Source: Cunninghamia lanceolata
Taxonomy: Eukaryota > Streptophyta > Pinopsida > Cupressales > Cupressaceae
Direction: 5' to 3'
Assembly (NCBI GenBank): GCA_027924645.1
Contig: BSBN01000495.1
Coordinates: forward strand, 372,001 to 436,000
DNA length: 64,000 nt
The notes beneath the pieces were generated by a model that made no database searches, was not told the origin of the DNA, and saw only the letters and a program-made list of their open reading frames with translations. A program made the translations under genes and the position numbers. This document shows, piece by piece, positions 47,643-58,475 of the stretch; the stretch's first letter is position 1, and every line of letters starts with the position of its first letter.

Positions 47643-48995
47643 TTTTTATTATATTGGTAAAATAGGTTTTGAAGGGAGCCCAAAACCCTTTACAAAAAGC
47701 AGCATACCATAAACAGAAAGCCTACCAAAAGCTACCCGAAAGCCAAAAAACTAGAAAAAACCATAGACAAAGTAGCATAACAGAAAGCCACAGAAACTAC
47801 AGTAGCTTCTTCAGTGTTTTAGCTACTTCCAACTCTTGTTCATAAAATTTCTCATGTAGTTTGGTAAAGTTAACCAGCTCCTTTTTTCCCTCTTTGAACT
47901 GCTTATTTTTGCTACTCCTGGTACGAGTCGACGAGACCCCCGACATTTTCTTGCACAACTTGTTTACCTTTTTCACTATTGCCATCATTTTTATCACCCA
48001 TAACAATTTCATCCACCACCTGGACTTCCTCAGCATTAGGGTCCCTAACCTGGTCCTTTCTAAGCTCCATAAGCTTGTTAGTGAGAAGCTTCATTCCCTG
48101 CAGACTATTCTAAATAGTGAGCTTATTGATCTTCAAAATATTCTCTAGATTATCATTAATACTTCTAATTTTCTCCTCCAAGTACTAAATCCTAGTCCCA
48201 AACTCCTCTTTCAACCTCAGGAATTCACATTCCATCTCCTCCATCTTAGCAAAAACCTCCCAAATCTAAAAAAATTGATTATCCTTGTCCATTGTGGTTT
48301 CTCCACCCCTACTGAAGTTGTTCTGCAGTAATTTCAACTTGATATTGATCCTGTTGATCTCCATGAAAAACCACTTAGTCATCTTATACTGACTATTAAC
48401 CATGATTTTTACTAGGCCAATAGCTTCCTTCAGGTCATCCCTGTTCCTTGCTTTTGCAACTAACTCTTCAAAGTCACCTGGGAGATTTTGAGAGGGGTCA
48501 GGGATCTTTAGAAAAGGTGAACAAATGTTCAGCTCCTCAACAGGCATAGCACCAACTCTACCCTGATGATTCCTCACATGCTCCTTATCACCCAGAGCCC
48601 TCCCCTTATCCGTGACCTGATTGGAAGCTTCCTCAATCGCTTTCTTTTTACCTTTCATCATAGAATCGGGGCCTTTCCCTTGTCAGTAGGGTAATTCTTC
48701 CCCATACTAGGGTCTGTCTCCTCTCCCATATGGGACCCCTTAGACTAGGAGATTTTAACATCTCTCCTTTTCATCCTCTTTCTCTTTTTACCCAACAAAT
48801 CTTCACTATCCTCCCTCTCAACTTCTTCCTTCCATTCGTCATCCTCTGAGTCAGTCTCTGAGTCACTGGAGACCAAGAAAACCTTTTTATAGCAGAGGAT
48901 TTACCCTTCAACCCACCCTTAGGGGTATTATTTTTTTTGTCAAATATTGTAGTTGCCACTACTTTAATAGACATATATGCAAAGTGTAGAAGCAT
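47643..48995 (-). pseudogene. LINE-like debris with decayed hydrophilic frame
   Basis: Read on the minus strand, several overlapping frames form one decayed, hydrophilic, Lys/Glu-rich protein. It includes DSETDSEDDEWKEEVERED (near 48800-48870), a 131-codon frame at 48266-48661 (KGKKKAIEEASNQV...) and coiled-coil-like pieces at 47797-48094. Downstream, the minus strand reads GGGTTTTGGGCTCCCTTCAA then TTTTACCAATATAATAAAAA near 47645-47690, a 3' end style I associate with plant LINEs. I see no endonuclease or RT, so it may be an ORF1-like remnant with ORF2 deleted. Function is unassigned and the LINE label is tentative. Confidence 0.4.
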
Positions 48996-49419
48996 GCTCG
49001 AGGAATGTGAGGAATGGTTGATTCATGCAAGTTGTTGATTGCACTAGCTTGGGAAGGTTATTTTCAAAGACACGGGTGCCACTATTGGCTTTGATAACAA
49101 TAAACCATTATCTCATTATTTATGATTTGTGACCATAGTCATTACTAGACAACACTGTCAAATGATTATGCTATCCTTTAACTTGTCTTTATTATTGCAC
49201 CACAGATGTTAATGTTGTGATTGACTTCTTGTCATTCTACATATCAATGGATATTGTTGTTGTTACTTCATTTATAAACATAATTGTATTATTGAGGTAA
49301 CCGTTTTGGGAAATTTCATTGTTACATATCAACTATTAATAATGTCATAATAGTTGAGATTATTGTCATCATTATTATCCTTTTAACATAACTATTATTC
49401 TTTGGTTAGTAATCTTCTT

Positions 49420-50545
49420 ATGATCACTAATCAGTAGCATTCTGTCATTAGTCTGAGAAAGTTGCATAATTATATGATATTACCAAGAGTACAGTAGTCT
49501 CAAATCACCTTGATTTTCTCCATATCATCATTAATGCTAGAATGATTGATAATGTAACCAAGGTGTTGAAATTGTATAGATTCAAAAGTGCACTTGCTAA
49601 GATTAGCTTGTATCCTGCATTGGCATAGTTTATCTAATACTTATTCAACATGTTTTATATGTTCTTCCCAAGTCTTGTTGAAGATAAAGATGCCATCCAA
49701 ATAGATAATGGAAAAGAAATTAATGAATTCATAGAGGATATCATTCATTAGGCACATGAATGTTGTAGGAGCATTGGTTAGCCCAAAAGGCATAACCATC
49801 CATTCATAGAGTCCTTAGGTCTTGAATGTATTTTTCTAGATATCCTTTGTTTAGATTGAAACCTAGTGATATCTCAATTTAGATCAGCTTTGGTGAGGTA
49901 GGATACCTTGTAGAGAAGATCTAAAATATTATTAGTACATGGAAGGGGATATCTATTTTTCCCCAAGATCTTGTTGAGTGAATGGTAGTCAATGCAAAGC
50001 CACCATATTCCATCCTTTTTGGGTGCAACAATAATTGGACTACCGCAAGAGGATAAACTTGGCCTAATCTTTCCTTTATTGACCAATTCTTAGATTTGTG
50101 ATATAGAGGGATATTCATAAGTTGTGATGTAAGAATCAAGTCAATCCTATGCTAAACAAAATAGTGACTAGGAAGGTCCACAAGATAAGTAAAGACCTCA
50201 TCATACTTTTATAGATAGAACAACATTGAGTTAATGTTGCTATGACTTATTAGGCATAAAAGTATGTATTGTGAGAGTATGTTTTCTTGGTTCTATAGAT
50301 AAGTCTACATGAACCATCAAAAGTACAAAAATTTGTGTGTGTACAATTATTTTGCTACATTTTTTTGTTAATACTAGAGTTAGTCTAGACTATTGTAAGA
50401 TTTCATGTAGCTTGAAAAACCAATTGATACCAACATGAATTCTCTAATTATGTGGTTTAGTGATGTGAGTACCTTCATAGTGATAGATAAAAGGCCTACC
50501 AAGAAAAATATTAAAAAATTCTAAAGGTGTGACATCACAAGTGAC
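49420..50545 (-). pseudogene. pol: Ty3/gypsy protease-RT fragment
   Basis: On the minus strand, VTCDVTPLEFFNIFLGRPF (about 50465-50545) matches the end of a gypsy protease region (CDV-x-PL...LLGRPW). After a gap, IRPSLSSCGSPIIVAPKKDG and LCIDYHSLNKI (about 49900-50065) match the start of RT. YEWMVMPFGLTNAPTTFMCL, then IIYLDGIFIFNKTWEEHIKH and NLSKCTFESIQFQHLGY (about 49500-49808) complete the palm region. The catalytic YLDD is YLDG, and stops and frame changes are frequent. The fragment lost its 3' part towards 49420. Its upstream side is cut by the copia insertion at 50849. Confidence 0.85.
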
Positions 50546-52024
50546 TATGTATGCATTGGTTTAACAATATAATTGATCATGCATTTGTCACTTACTTGTA
50601 TCTATTTTCCATGATGTAACCATCCCAAGAATAAGGATTTGGTTGAGTATGGGTTTGGAATCAAAGGCATTGTACACCACTCTATGTGATGTAATTTTGA
50701 CTACCACTGTCAATGATGATGTGTGTAGACTTGTCATTTACCCAACACTTGATGCAGAAAAATCATTCTCATTCCATAGATGTGTTGGTAGGAGTACTTG
50801 TATTAAAGAACTAAATTTCTTTTTTTATATCCTTGTCATCAATAGGATGTAGTTGTTGTACATATAATGCCTAAGGTTGTTGTCATTGATGTTAACACTA
50901 TCACAAGGTTGAGGAGATTGTTAAGGTTGTCATTGATGTCAACACTATCATGGAAGTGTGATGGTGTTCATGGTTGGACCAGTGTAGAATTGAGATGGGA
51001 ATCATAATCACTAAGAGGATCAGATGTGTTGCTAGTGGCCTGAAGCATGTTGAATGTTCCATCCTAATGTTCCTCAGTGGTATGTGTTGATACAAAGAAG
51101 ATTTGGCCTCCGGAAGTTAGTGACAATTTCTGTTTCAAGATGACTACTCTTTGAAGACTATCTAGGAGATTGCTTTGCATTCTCATTATTTTGATATTGT
51201 ACTTCTGTAGATTGGAACATAGCTATGCATAGCTGAATCTACATTCCTTCACATTTGTAGATTCAACTATGTGGTTCTAAAGGTATGTTAAGATTCCAGT
51301 GAAGATGATAATTCCATAGATTCATATCATTTTCCCTTTCGTTGTGAAAGTTATGCATGATAGAGTACCGGCATGTGTCTTGGTAGAGTGAGGTAGTGTT
51401 GAAGGCATGTTGGAATGCTTTGTATTCCTCCAAAAATGAATGATTTCCATTGCGGTTTTGAGGATATGTTTCTAGATGTGTATTACATGCTTCCTTGCAA
51501 TTTCAAGGTTTTTGGTGGTCTGCAGCTCAATTTTTCAAATGATAGCATGTTGCAGTGTGTTCATAATGACAGATTGTTCTCAAAGTTATTGATTGAAGTT
51601 GTCTAGCTCAACTCTTTGATGTGAGATGGAAAAGGAGTATTTGGGAATGTTTTATGAGTCATGTGTACTCATCTAGAAAAGTTTCATGAAGATCTTTCTT
51701 GTTTCCAGCTCTGCACAAGGTTTTCAAGTTGATGTGGCTGTTATACTTCAAGTCTACATGTGTTTTCCTTAAAGATGTCATATTTACATATGAGCGAAGT
51801 GTATAGATGTAATTTCTTGATGTTTGAAGCTATGAAGGATGTTTTGGACCTAGTTAAGCAAGTGTTGGAGTTTGCAAGGCTTGAATCTTTTATTGGTGTA
51901 ATGTGTGGTTTTACTTAGGACCTATCTTCTACACGTTTCATGTTGTGTATTGTTTGGCCAACTTGTAAATGTTATTTTCATGTTGTATCTAGCTGACAAG
52001 CTATGTAATCAATGTCATATCATG

Positions 52025-52032
52025 TATAAATA
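52025..52032 (+). promoter_or_regulatory. TATA box in the copia 5' LTR
   Basis: TATAAATA, conserved in the 3' LTR at 59959-59966. It is the likely core promoter of the element. Confidence 0.65.
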
Positions 52033-52461
52033 GTGAATCAAGTTGAGTGAGGAGAGTGTGATTGAAATTTGATTGAAAATCTTGCAAGCGAATAAAAGGT
52101 AGAATGAATGCATTGTGGATGAGCGACTAAAGGAGAAAGGTAGAAGTTGTTGATGTTGTCCTAATTCATTTTGAAGACATATTTGTGACATTGATCAAGT
52201 ATAGAGTGTGCCTGATTGATCATATCATCATAAGAAAGTGTGAAGAGGTAGAAGTACTATAATCCTTTGTAAGTGTGTTCTCATTCAGGGAGTAGATGCT
52301 TCCTTGGGAGTGACCCTAAGACAAAGTCATCAGGGAGTAGACTTGCTTCCTTTGAAGTCATCCTAAATCAAAGTTACTTAGGGAGTAGCAGATTCCTTGG
52401 GTTATTGATGCAGAGGCATCCACACTAGAACCTTAGTATACAGCATGGATGTCTGCAGCCC

Positions 52462-52960
52462 AGCATCATCATCATCATCATCCTCATCATCATCATCATA
52501 TTTTGCTTAACACTGTCAGCATCATCATATTTCCTGTGCCGACCGATATCCTCCTGATGACAAGCCTTCGCTCTTTCGCATGTCAACAGCATCACCTTAC
52601 TCGATTATCGACAGCATCATCATGTTCGACCAGCACGAACATCCTCCTGACGTCCACTGTTCACTTCAGCGACAACTTCCGCCTTCACTATCTTCAGCAT
52701 CATGATATTCAACATCATGACAATCAACAGGATAAAGAACATCTGGTTCCCTCCATTTATCCTGATGATGACGAACCTTAACTCCTCGCACCTTCCCTTT
52801 GATGCTGACATCACCCGATATCCTGATGACGTATATCTTGATGACGATGACGTCACCTGCAGCTCCTCAATATCCTACTGTTCCGAAATATCCTGATGAT
52901 GTATATCCTGATGATGATGACGTCATATCCTGCTGTTCTGAAATATCCTGCTGCTGGCCG
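52462..52960. repeat. ATC-triplet and ATATCCTGATGATG motif array
   Basis: A nearly pure ATC run at about 52465-52500 is followed by repeated (A)TATCCTGATGA and ATGACGTCA words up to about 52960. Two TGATGACGTCA-like sites occur at about 52848 and 52917. Confidence 0.75.
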
Positions 52961-53590
52961 AACTTAGCTTTTTCGGCCCGCGATCAACCCGATCTTCTTC
53001 CTTATGCCGATACGCTCCTCCTCGGCCCTCCTGATGATGGTCACCCCGACGCTCCTTCACTTCATGCACTCGACTGCATCATGCTCTTCTCCTCTTACTC
53101 GGATGATGATGCCCGAAGCAACTGCAGGATATAAGCAGAAATATCTTGATGATGCCGTTTTAACAACTTTTCAACCTTAGCGGATTTTCACTGTTCTGAT
53201 CCGCCGAACCTCCTGGGATGACTCGATCCACTTCCAGGGTGATCTTCCACACTTTATCAGCTCGACCTAGCACATGCCCATGCTAGGGTCTTCAACACCT
53301 TTCAGCTGTGATCCTGCACACCTGCATGCGAACAAACAAACTAACACCTACCCTATTGTACATAACCATTCCACCGATCAGACGAATCAACCGGTGGAAT
53401 GGATCAGTGAATCCATACAGCCACCAAACCAGCAAATCGATCAAGCAAAGGAATTCAACAGAGGATGAACACAAACAGGAACACTTTATTTGATTTCAAA
53501 AGATGCAAATACAATGATCAGTTTCTCTCTCTCTGCCTCACTCTCGCAAAGTCTGGTTGATGATATCTGCAATATCAACCGATCCTCATG

Positions 53591-53598
53591 CTTAAATA
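53591..53598 (-). promoter_or_regulatory. TATA-like box of the nested solo LTR
   Basis: The minus strand reads TATTTAAG about 270 bp inside the LTR, with an AATAAA polyadenylation word about 100 bp further. This spacing fits a U3-R arrangement. Confidence 0.5.
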
Positions 53599-54123
53599 GA
53601 TTTTCCTGCGAGTACCACTGACCCGACTCCAAGCGGCTGGGAACTCTCTCCAAGCGGCTGGGAGATCCAACCGAACATACATCATGACAACTGTCCTAAC
53701 AAACTAACTAAAAATAGCAAAGCCTAGTCAGCATGATCTTATCATGATCAGCATGACCTTATTACATGCATTTGGTCTTATCAGACCTTCTTGGAAACAT
53801 AAACAAGACCTAAAACAACTAACTGCCTCATGAAGGCCAGCTGTCAGGTAGGTGCTCCTGCACCAGTTATAGCCCCAAAAACAAAGTTATTATTTGAGCT
53901 TCATATATTGTGAGTTAATCCTCATTGTGGTTTTTGGCTTCTAGGGATTTTCACATAAATTTGGTGTTATGTGTTGATGTGCATTGTGTTAATATTTCAT
54001 GATCATGTTAATATTGTGATGCTTAAGGTTTAATCTGCTCCAGATAAGTTAAACTTATTGAAAGAAGAATATTGTTTAATACTAATTCAGCCCCCCTCTC
54101 AGTATTCTTGCGTATATAACAAT

Positions 54124-54135
54124 TGGTATCAGAGC
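54124..54135 (+). other. Primer-binding site, copia type
   Basis: TGGTATCAGAGC begins two bases after the 5' LTR and is the usual copia primer-binding word for initiator Met-tRNA. Confidence 0.95.
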
Positions 54136-54179
54136 CAAGTTCCTCTTAGGGAAGCTTAATCGCTTGAGGAAGATCTGGG

Positions 54180-57100
54180 ATGGCACAAAGTGGATCCAGT
54201 AAGATGCCTAGGTTTGATGGAACAAATTATGACTTTTGGAAGATAAGGATGGAAGCCTACATCAATTCTATAGGGTGTGGAGTTTGGGATTCTGTCAAGA
54301 AAGGTTACACTATTCTTGCTACTATTCCTACATATGCAGATGAAATCAAGAAGTATGATAACAATGTCAATGCAAAGTTTTCCATCATTAGTGGATTAAC
54401 TAATTCAAAACTTTCAAATGTGATGATTTGTAGCTCTACTCAATAAGTCTGGGATAAACTTGAAACCATTTACGAAGCAGATAAGAAAGTAAAGCAAGCT
54501 AAGATGCAAATCCTTAGAAGTAGATTTGAAACCCTAAAGATGATAGAGGATGAAAACATTGCTAGATTTATGCTCTGGGTGAATGAAGTGGTCAATGGCA
54601 TCACAAGTCTTGGAGGTACAATAAAAGAGGATGAAATTGTGAAGAAGGTTTTGAGGTCTCTTCCCAAATCTTATAGTCATAAGGTATCTACTATTTAGGA
54701 GACTGCAAACTTGGATAAATACTCTTTAGACCAAATATTTGGGACCCTTACTACTTTTGAAATGAGAGAATTTGACAGTGATGTTCCAAAGAAAGAAGCT
54801 TATTTCAATGTCAGTGAAAAGACAAAGGATGAAACTGTTGATGACGATGAAAGCCCCAATGATGGTGAAGAAAATTTTGTAATAAGACTAAAGAAAGGCT
54901 CTGAGAAATATAAAGGTAAGTTACCCTTCAAATGCTTCAATTGTGGAAAGGTTGGTCACTTTGCTTTTAAATGTCCTCTTAAAGAAGTTAGAAGTAACAG
55001 AAATAATAAATTCAAACGGAGCATGTTTTCCATAGAGGATAGTTGTTCTTTAGAAGATGAGGATCATGATGATTCAAATGATGAAACACTTTTTATGGCC
55101 TTAAGTGTTGGTGACAAAAGAAAGGATGTTTGAAAAAGTAAAAGGAATGATACCCTTCAAACAAATCAAAATAATGAAAGGTCAATGGTTGTATGGACTA
55201 CCCTCCATGCAAAAGAAGAAACCAAAGCTTGGGTTATTGACAATGGTTGTTCAAATCATATGACTAGTGACAAGGAGAAGTTTATCATCCTTGAGAAGTT
55301 GGATGGTGGAGTTGTCATGTCTAGATGTGATGAGTCAGCTCAAATCTATGGAAAAGGTGTTATAACTATTGATGGGAAGAACATGACTGAGGATGTCCTC
55401 TATGTCAAAGGATTGCAACACAATCTTCATAGTGTTAATCAGATGTGTAGTAAAGGTTACAATCTTAACTTTTATGCCAAGGGTTCTGAAATTAGGAAGG
55501 CAAGGTCTAGAAAGCTAGTTGCAAAAGGTATCGAGACATATGGTGATATTTATCACTTGAAAGAGGTAAATGGAAGACATGTTTGTTGGCTCAAACCAGT
55601 GAGTGTTGGATGTGGCACAAAAGAATGGGACATAACAATTTTAATAATATGGTAAGAATCAACTCTACTCATGCAGTGAGAGATATGCCCAAGATAATCA
55701 AGCTTGCAAACATTGTATGCAAGGAATGTCAAATGGGAAAGCAGATAAAGACAAGTTTTAAAATCAAGGAGTATTCTTCTTCAAAACCATTGGAGATGAT
55801 TAATATAGACCTATGTGGACCTACAAGAGTAAAGATTCAACAAGGTGAAAGGTATTTTATGTTTCTCATTGATGACTATTCTAGAACGAATTGGGTTACC
55901 TTCTTAAGAGAAAAATTGGATGCCCTTGATATGTTTAAAGTTTTCAAAGATTTGGTTGAAAATGAAATATGGATACTAAGATCAAATGTTTAAGGTCAAA
56001 TAGAGAAGGTGAATTTACTTCAAATGAATTTGAAATGTTTTGTGAAGATCATGGTATTAGGAGGCATTTGTCTACTCCTAGAACTCCTCAGCAAAATGGG
56101 GTAGTTGGAAGAAAGAATAGGACTATGCAAGAAATGTCTAGGGCAATGTTGAAAGATGCATATCTACTTGATGTATAATGGAAGGAAGCAACTCACACTG
56201 CTGTCTATCTAACTAACAAAGTGTAGTTAAGGGTCAACAACAATAAGACCCCTTATGAGTTGTGGTATGGAAGACCTCCCATTGTCAGATACTTTAGGAT
56301 CTTTGGTAGAAAATGCTATATCAGAAGCGATGAAGAAGACCTAGGAAAGTTTGGTTCAAGAAGTGATGAAGGAATCTTTCTTGATTACTCAACTAGAAGA
56401 TGCTACAACAAAAGGTTGGAAAAGATGATTGAAAGCACAAATCTCAAAGTAGATGAAGACTTGTATTAGATCTCACAAGATTTAGAAGACACTAGATCTG
56501 ATATCTTTCCTTGCATTGAAGATGAAGAAGAAAAAGAACAAGAACCACAATAGATACCTAAGACCCTAGCAAAGTATGTTCAGAATAATCACTTAGTAGA
56601 ACAAATCATTGGAGACAAGAATGAAGGTGTGTAGACAAGGAGAAGGTTTGCCAAGACACATGAGCAAGTAAACTTGTGTTTATTATCAAAAATAGAACCT
56701 AAGACCTTTGTTGAAGCCAACAAGGATGATGTATGCATAAAAGCCATGGAAGAAGAATTGAATCAGATTGAGAAAAATCAAACTTGGGAATTGGTTCCCA
56801 GACTAGCAAACAAGAATATTATACCTGAACAAAATGGGTGTTTCAGAACAAACTAAATGAAGAAGGTGAAGTTGTAAGGAACAAAGCAATACTAGTATGC
56901 AAATGATACACTCAAGTAGAAGGCATTGATTTTGAGGAGATTTTTTCTCTAGTAGCAAGGATAGAGGAAATAATAATGTTTCTAACTCTTTCTACTCATA
57001 AGAGCTTCAAAGTATATCAGATGGATGTCAAGTCAACATTTTTGAATGGTGACCTAGAAGAAGTATACATTGAAAAACTAGATGGTTTCTAGATATTAGA

Positions 57101-58162
57101 AGATCTAGACATGGTATGCAGACTCAAAAAGGCTTTATATGGTCTCAAGCAAGCACCTAGGGCTTGGTATACAAGATTAGACAAGTACCTACTTTAGCAG
57201 GGCTTCAAGAAAGGTATTGCAAATAGTAATTTTTAATATAAAGAAAGGAGACATGATTTTGATATTTGCAGTATATGTTGATGACATCATCTTTGGTGGA
57301 GATGATAATATGTGTAAAAGGTTTGCAGAGGAGATGCAAAAAGAGTTTGAGATGTCCATGATTGGTGAAATGTCTTTCTTCTTTGGACTTCAAATTTCCC
57401 AACTAGATGGTGGTATCTTTATTTCTCAAGCTAATTATGTCAAAGAATTGTTGAAGAAGTTTGGTATGGAGGATTCAAAACCAGCGAGTACTCCCATGGT
57501 CACTGGATGTCACTTGAACAAAGATGATGAGTCATCAGAGGTGGATAAGACTGTTTATAGGTCTATTATTGGAGCATTATTGTACTTGACTGCTTCTAGA
57601 CCTAACATTATGCACACAATATGTGTGGTTTCCAGATATCAACCCAATCCTAAGAAAACACATGAGAAGGCAGTGAAAAGGATATTCAAATACTTGAAAG
57701 GAACTCTAGACTATGGTCTATGGTATCCAAAAGGTAATGACTTTGATTTGAGTGCATACACCGATGTTGACTGGGATGGTTGTGTTGATGATAGAAATAC
57801 AAGTGGTGGTGCTTTCTTTCTAGGAAGAAGATTGGTTTCATGGAAGAGCAAGAAGCAAGATTTAGTGTCCTTATTAACTATAGAGGTAGACTATATTGCA
57901 ATAGCATCCTATTGTACACAAGTATATCAAGGTATTATATGATGAGCCTATTCCTATTTTGTGTGATAATATAAGTGCTATCAATGTTTCTAAGAATCCA
58001 GTGATGCATTCTAGAACCAAACATATAGCAATCATGTATCACTTTTTGAGAGAAAAGGTTGTAGATAAGGAAGTGAGGTTGGAATATGTTCCAAAAAAGG
58101 ATCAGATTGCATATATCTTTACAAAGGCTCTTGCAAAGGACATTTTTGAGGATCTTCGATAG
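54180..58162 (+). pseudogene. Copia gag-pol polyprotein, disrupted
   Basis: The start codon lies 45 bases after the primer-binding site. Gag: MAQSGSSKMPRFDGTNYDFW, then a UBN2-like region and a CCHC zinc knuckle (C-x2-C-x4-H-x4-C, 54933-54974). Protease: VIDNGCSNHMT (55234-55263), with Asn where the active-site Ser/Thr is expected. Integrase: HKRMGH...CKEC zinc site, IDLCGP (first Asp at 55808); the second Asp is Asn (55999-56001) and the Glu of NGVVERKN is Gly (56107-56109). [28 protein letters not shown] (57274-57285). RNase H: TDVDWDG, SGGAFFLGRRLVSWKSKKQ, then VMHSRTKHIAI. Stops: TAA 54444, TAG 54696, TGA 55131, TAA 56176, TAG 56224, 56467, 56551 and 56632, TGA 56904, TAG 57090 and 57195, TAA 57234. 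Frame changes lie near 55590, 55968, 56830, 57225 and 57935. It cannot make a working polyprotein. Confidence 0.93.
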
Positions 58163-58463
58163 CTGTTAGGGGTAATTGCCTCCCCCTCTTCTTGCTAAAG
58201 ATGCATACCGATGCATCTGTCCAGGGGAGTTAATGTTATATCCTTATTTCTTGGACTGATGATGGCTACCTCTTAGGGGGAGTAGGTAATGGTTGTTGAT
58301 GATAGGGAGATTTTGTTATTGCAAGAAGAAGTGTACAGATATGTGGTTGTTGTTAAAAGTGGGAGAATGAGAAAGAATTGGTTGCTGATGAGAAGGGTTT
58401 GGATGCCCTTTGTCCTTGATGTCAAGGGGGGAGAATGAGTAGGTATGCATTGCCATCAATGCC

Positions 58464-58474
58464 AAAGGGGGAGA
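58464..58474 (+). other. Polypurine tract of the copia element
   Basis: AAAGGGGGAGA, one base before the 3' LTR start. Confidence 0.85.
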
Positions 58475-58475
58475 T

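Larger units (their letters stand above)
52406..53865 (-). mobile_element. Nested solo LTR, minus orientation
   Basis: GTTAT at 52401-52405 and 53866-53870 flanks a 1,460-bp block absent from the partner copia LTR. Read on the minus strand it starts TGGTGCAGGAGC and ends CTCTGCATCA, so it has TG...CA ends with imperfect inverted termini. The minus strand has a TATA-like TATTTAAG at 53591-53598 and an AATAAA at 53485-53490. Beyond these lies a long stretch dense in GATGATG and GGATAT words. The insertion is richer in G+C than the host LTR. No coding sequence is convincing; the His-rich plus-strand frame at 52449-52781 is a product of the ATC repeats. Confidence 0.9.
50854..54121 (+). repeat. 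5' LTR of the copia element, with nested insertion
   Basis: Without the nested 1,460-bp insert and its duplicated 5 bp it measures about 1.8 kb, shorter than the 3' LTR. Two segments of the 3' LTR are missing here: about 290 bp (equivalent to roughly 58867-59155) and about 55 bp (roughly 60201-60255). It contains a TATA box and ends at the primer-binding site. Confidence 0.93.

Noticed and set aside
52449..52781. Histidine-rich 110-codon frame
   Set aside because: The His run is the ATC/CAT triplet repeat read in one frame, inside a nested LTR of opposite orientation.
54444..54446. Programmed stop separating gag from pol in the copia element
   Set aside because: It falls in the middle of the gag region, well before the zinc knuckle, and further stops follow at random places.
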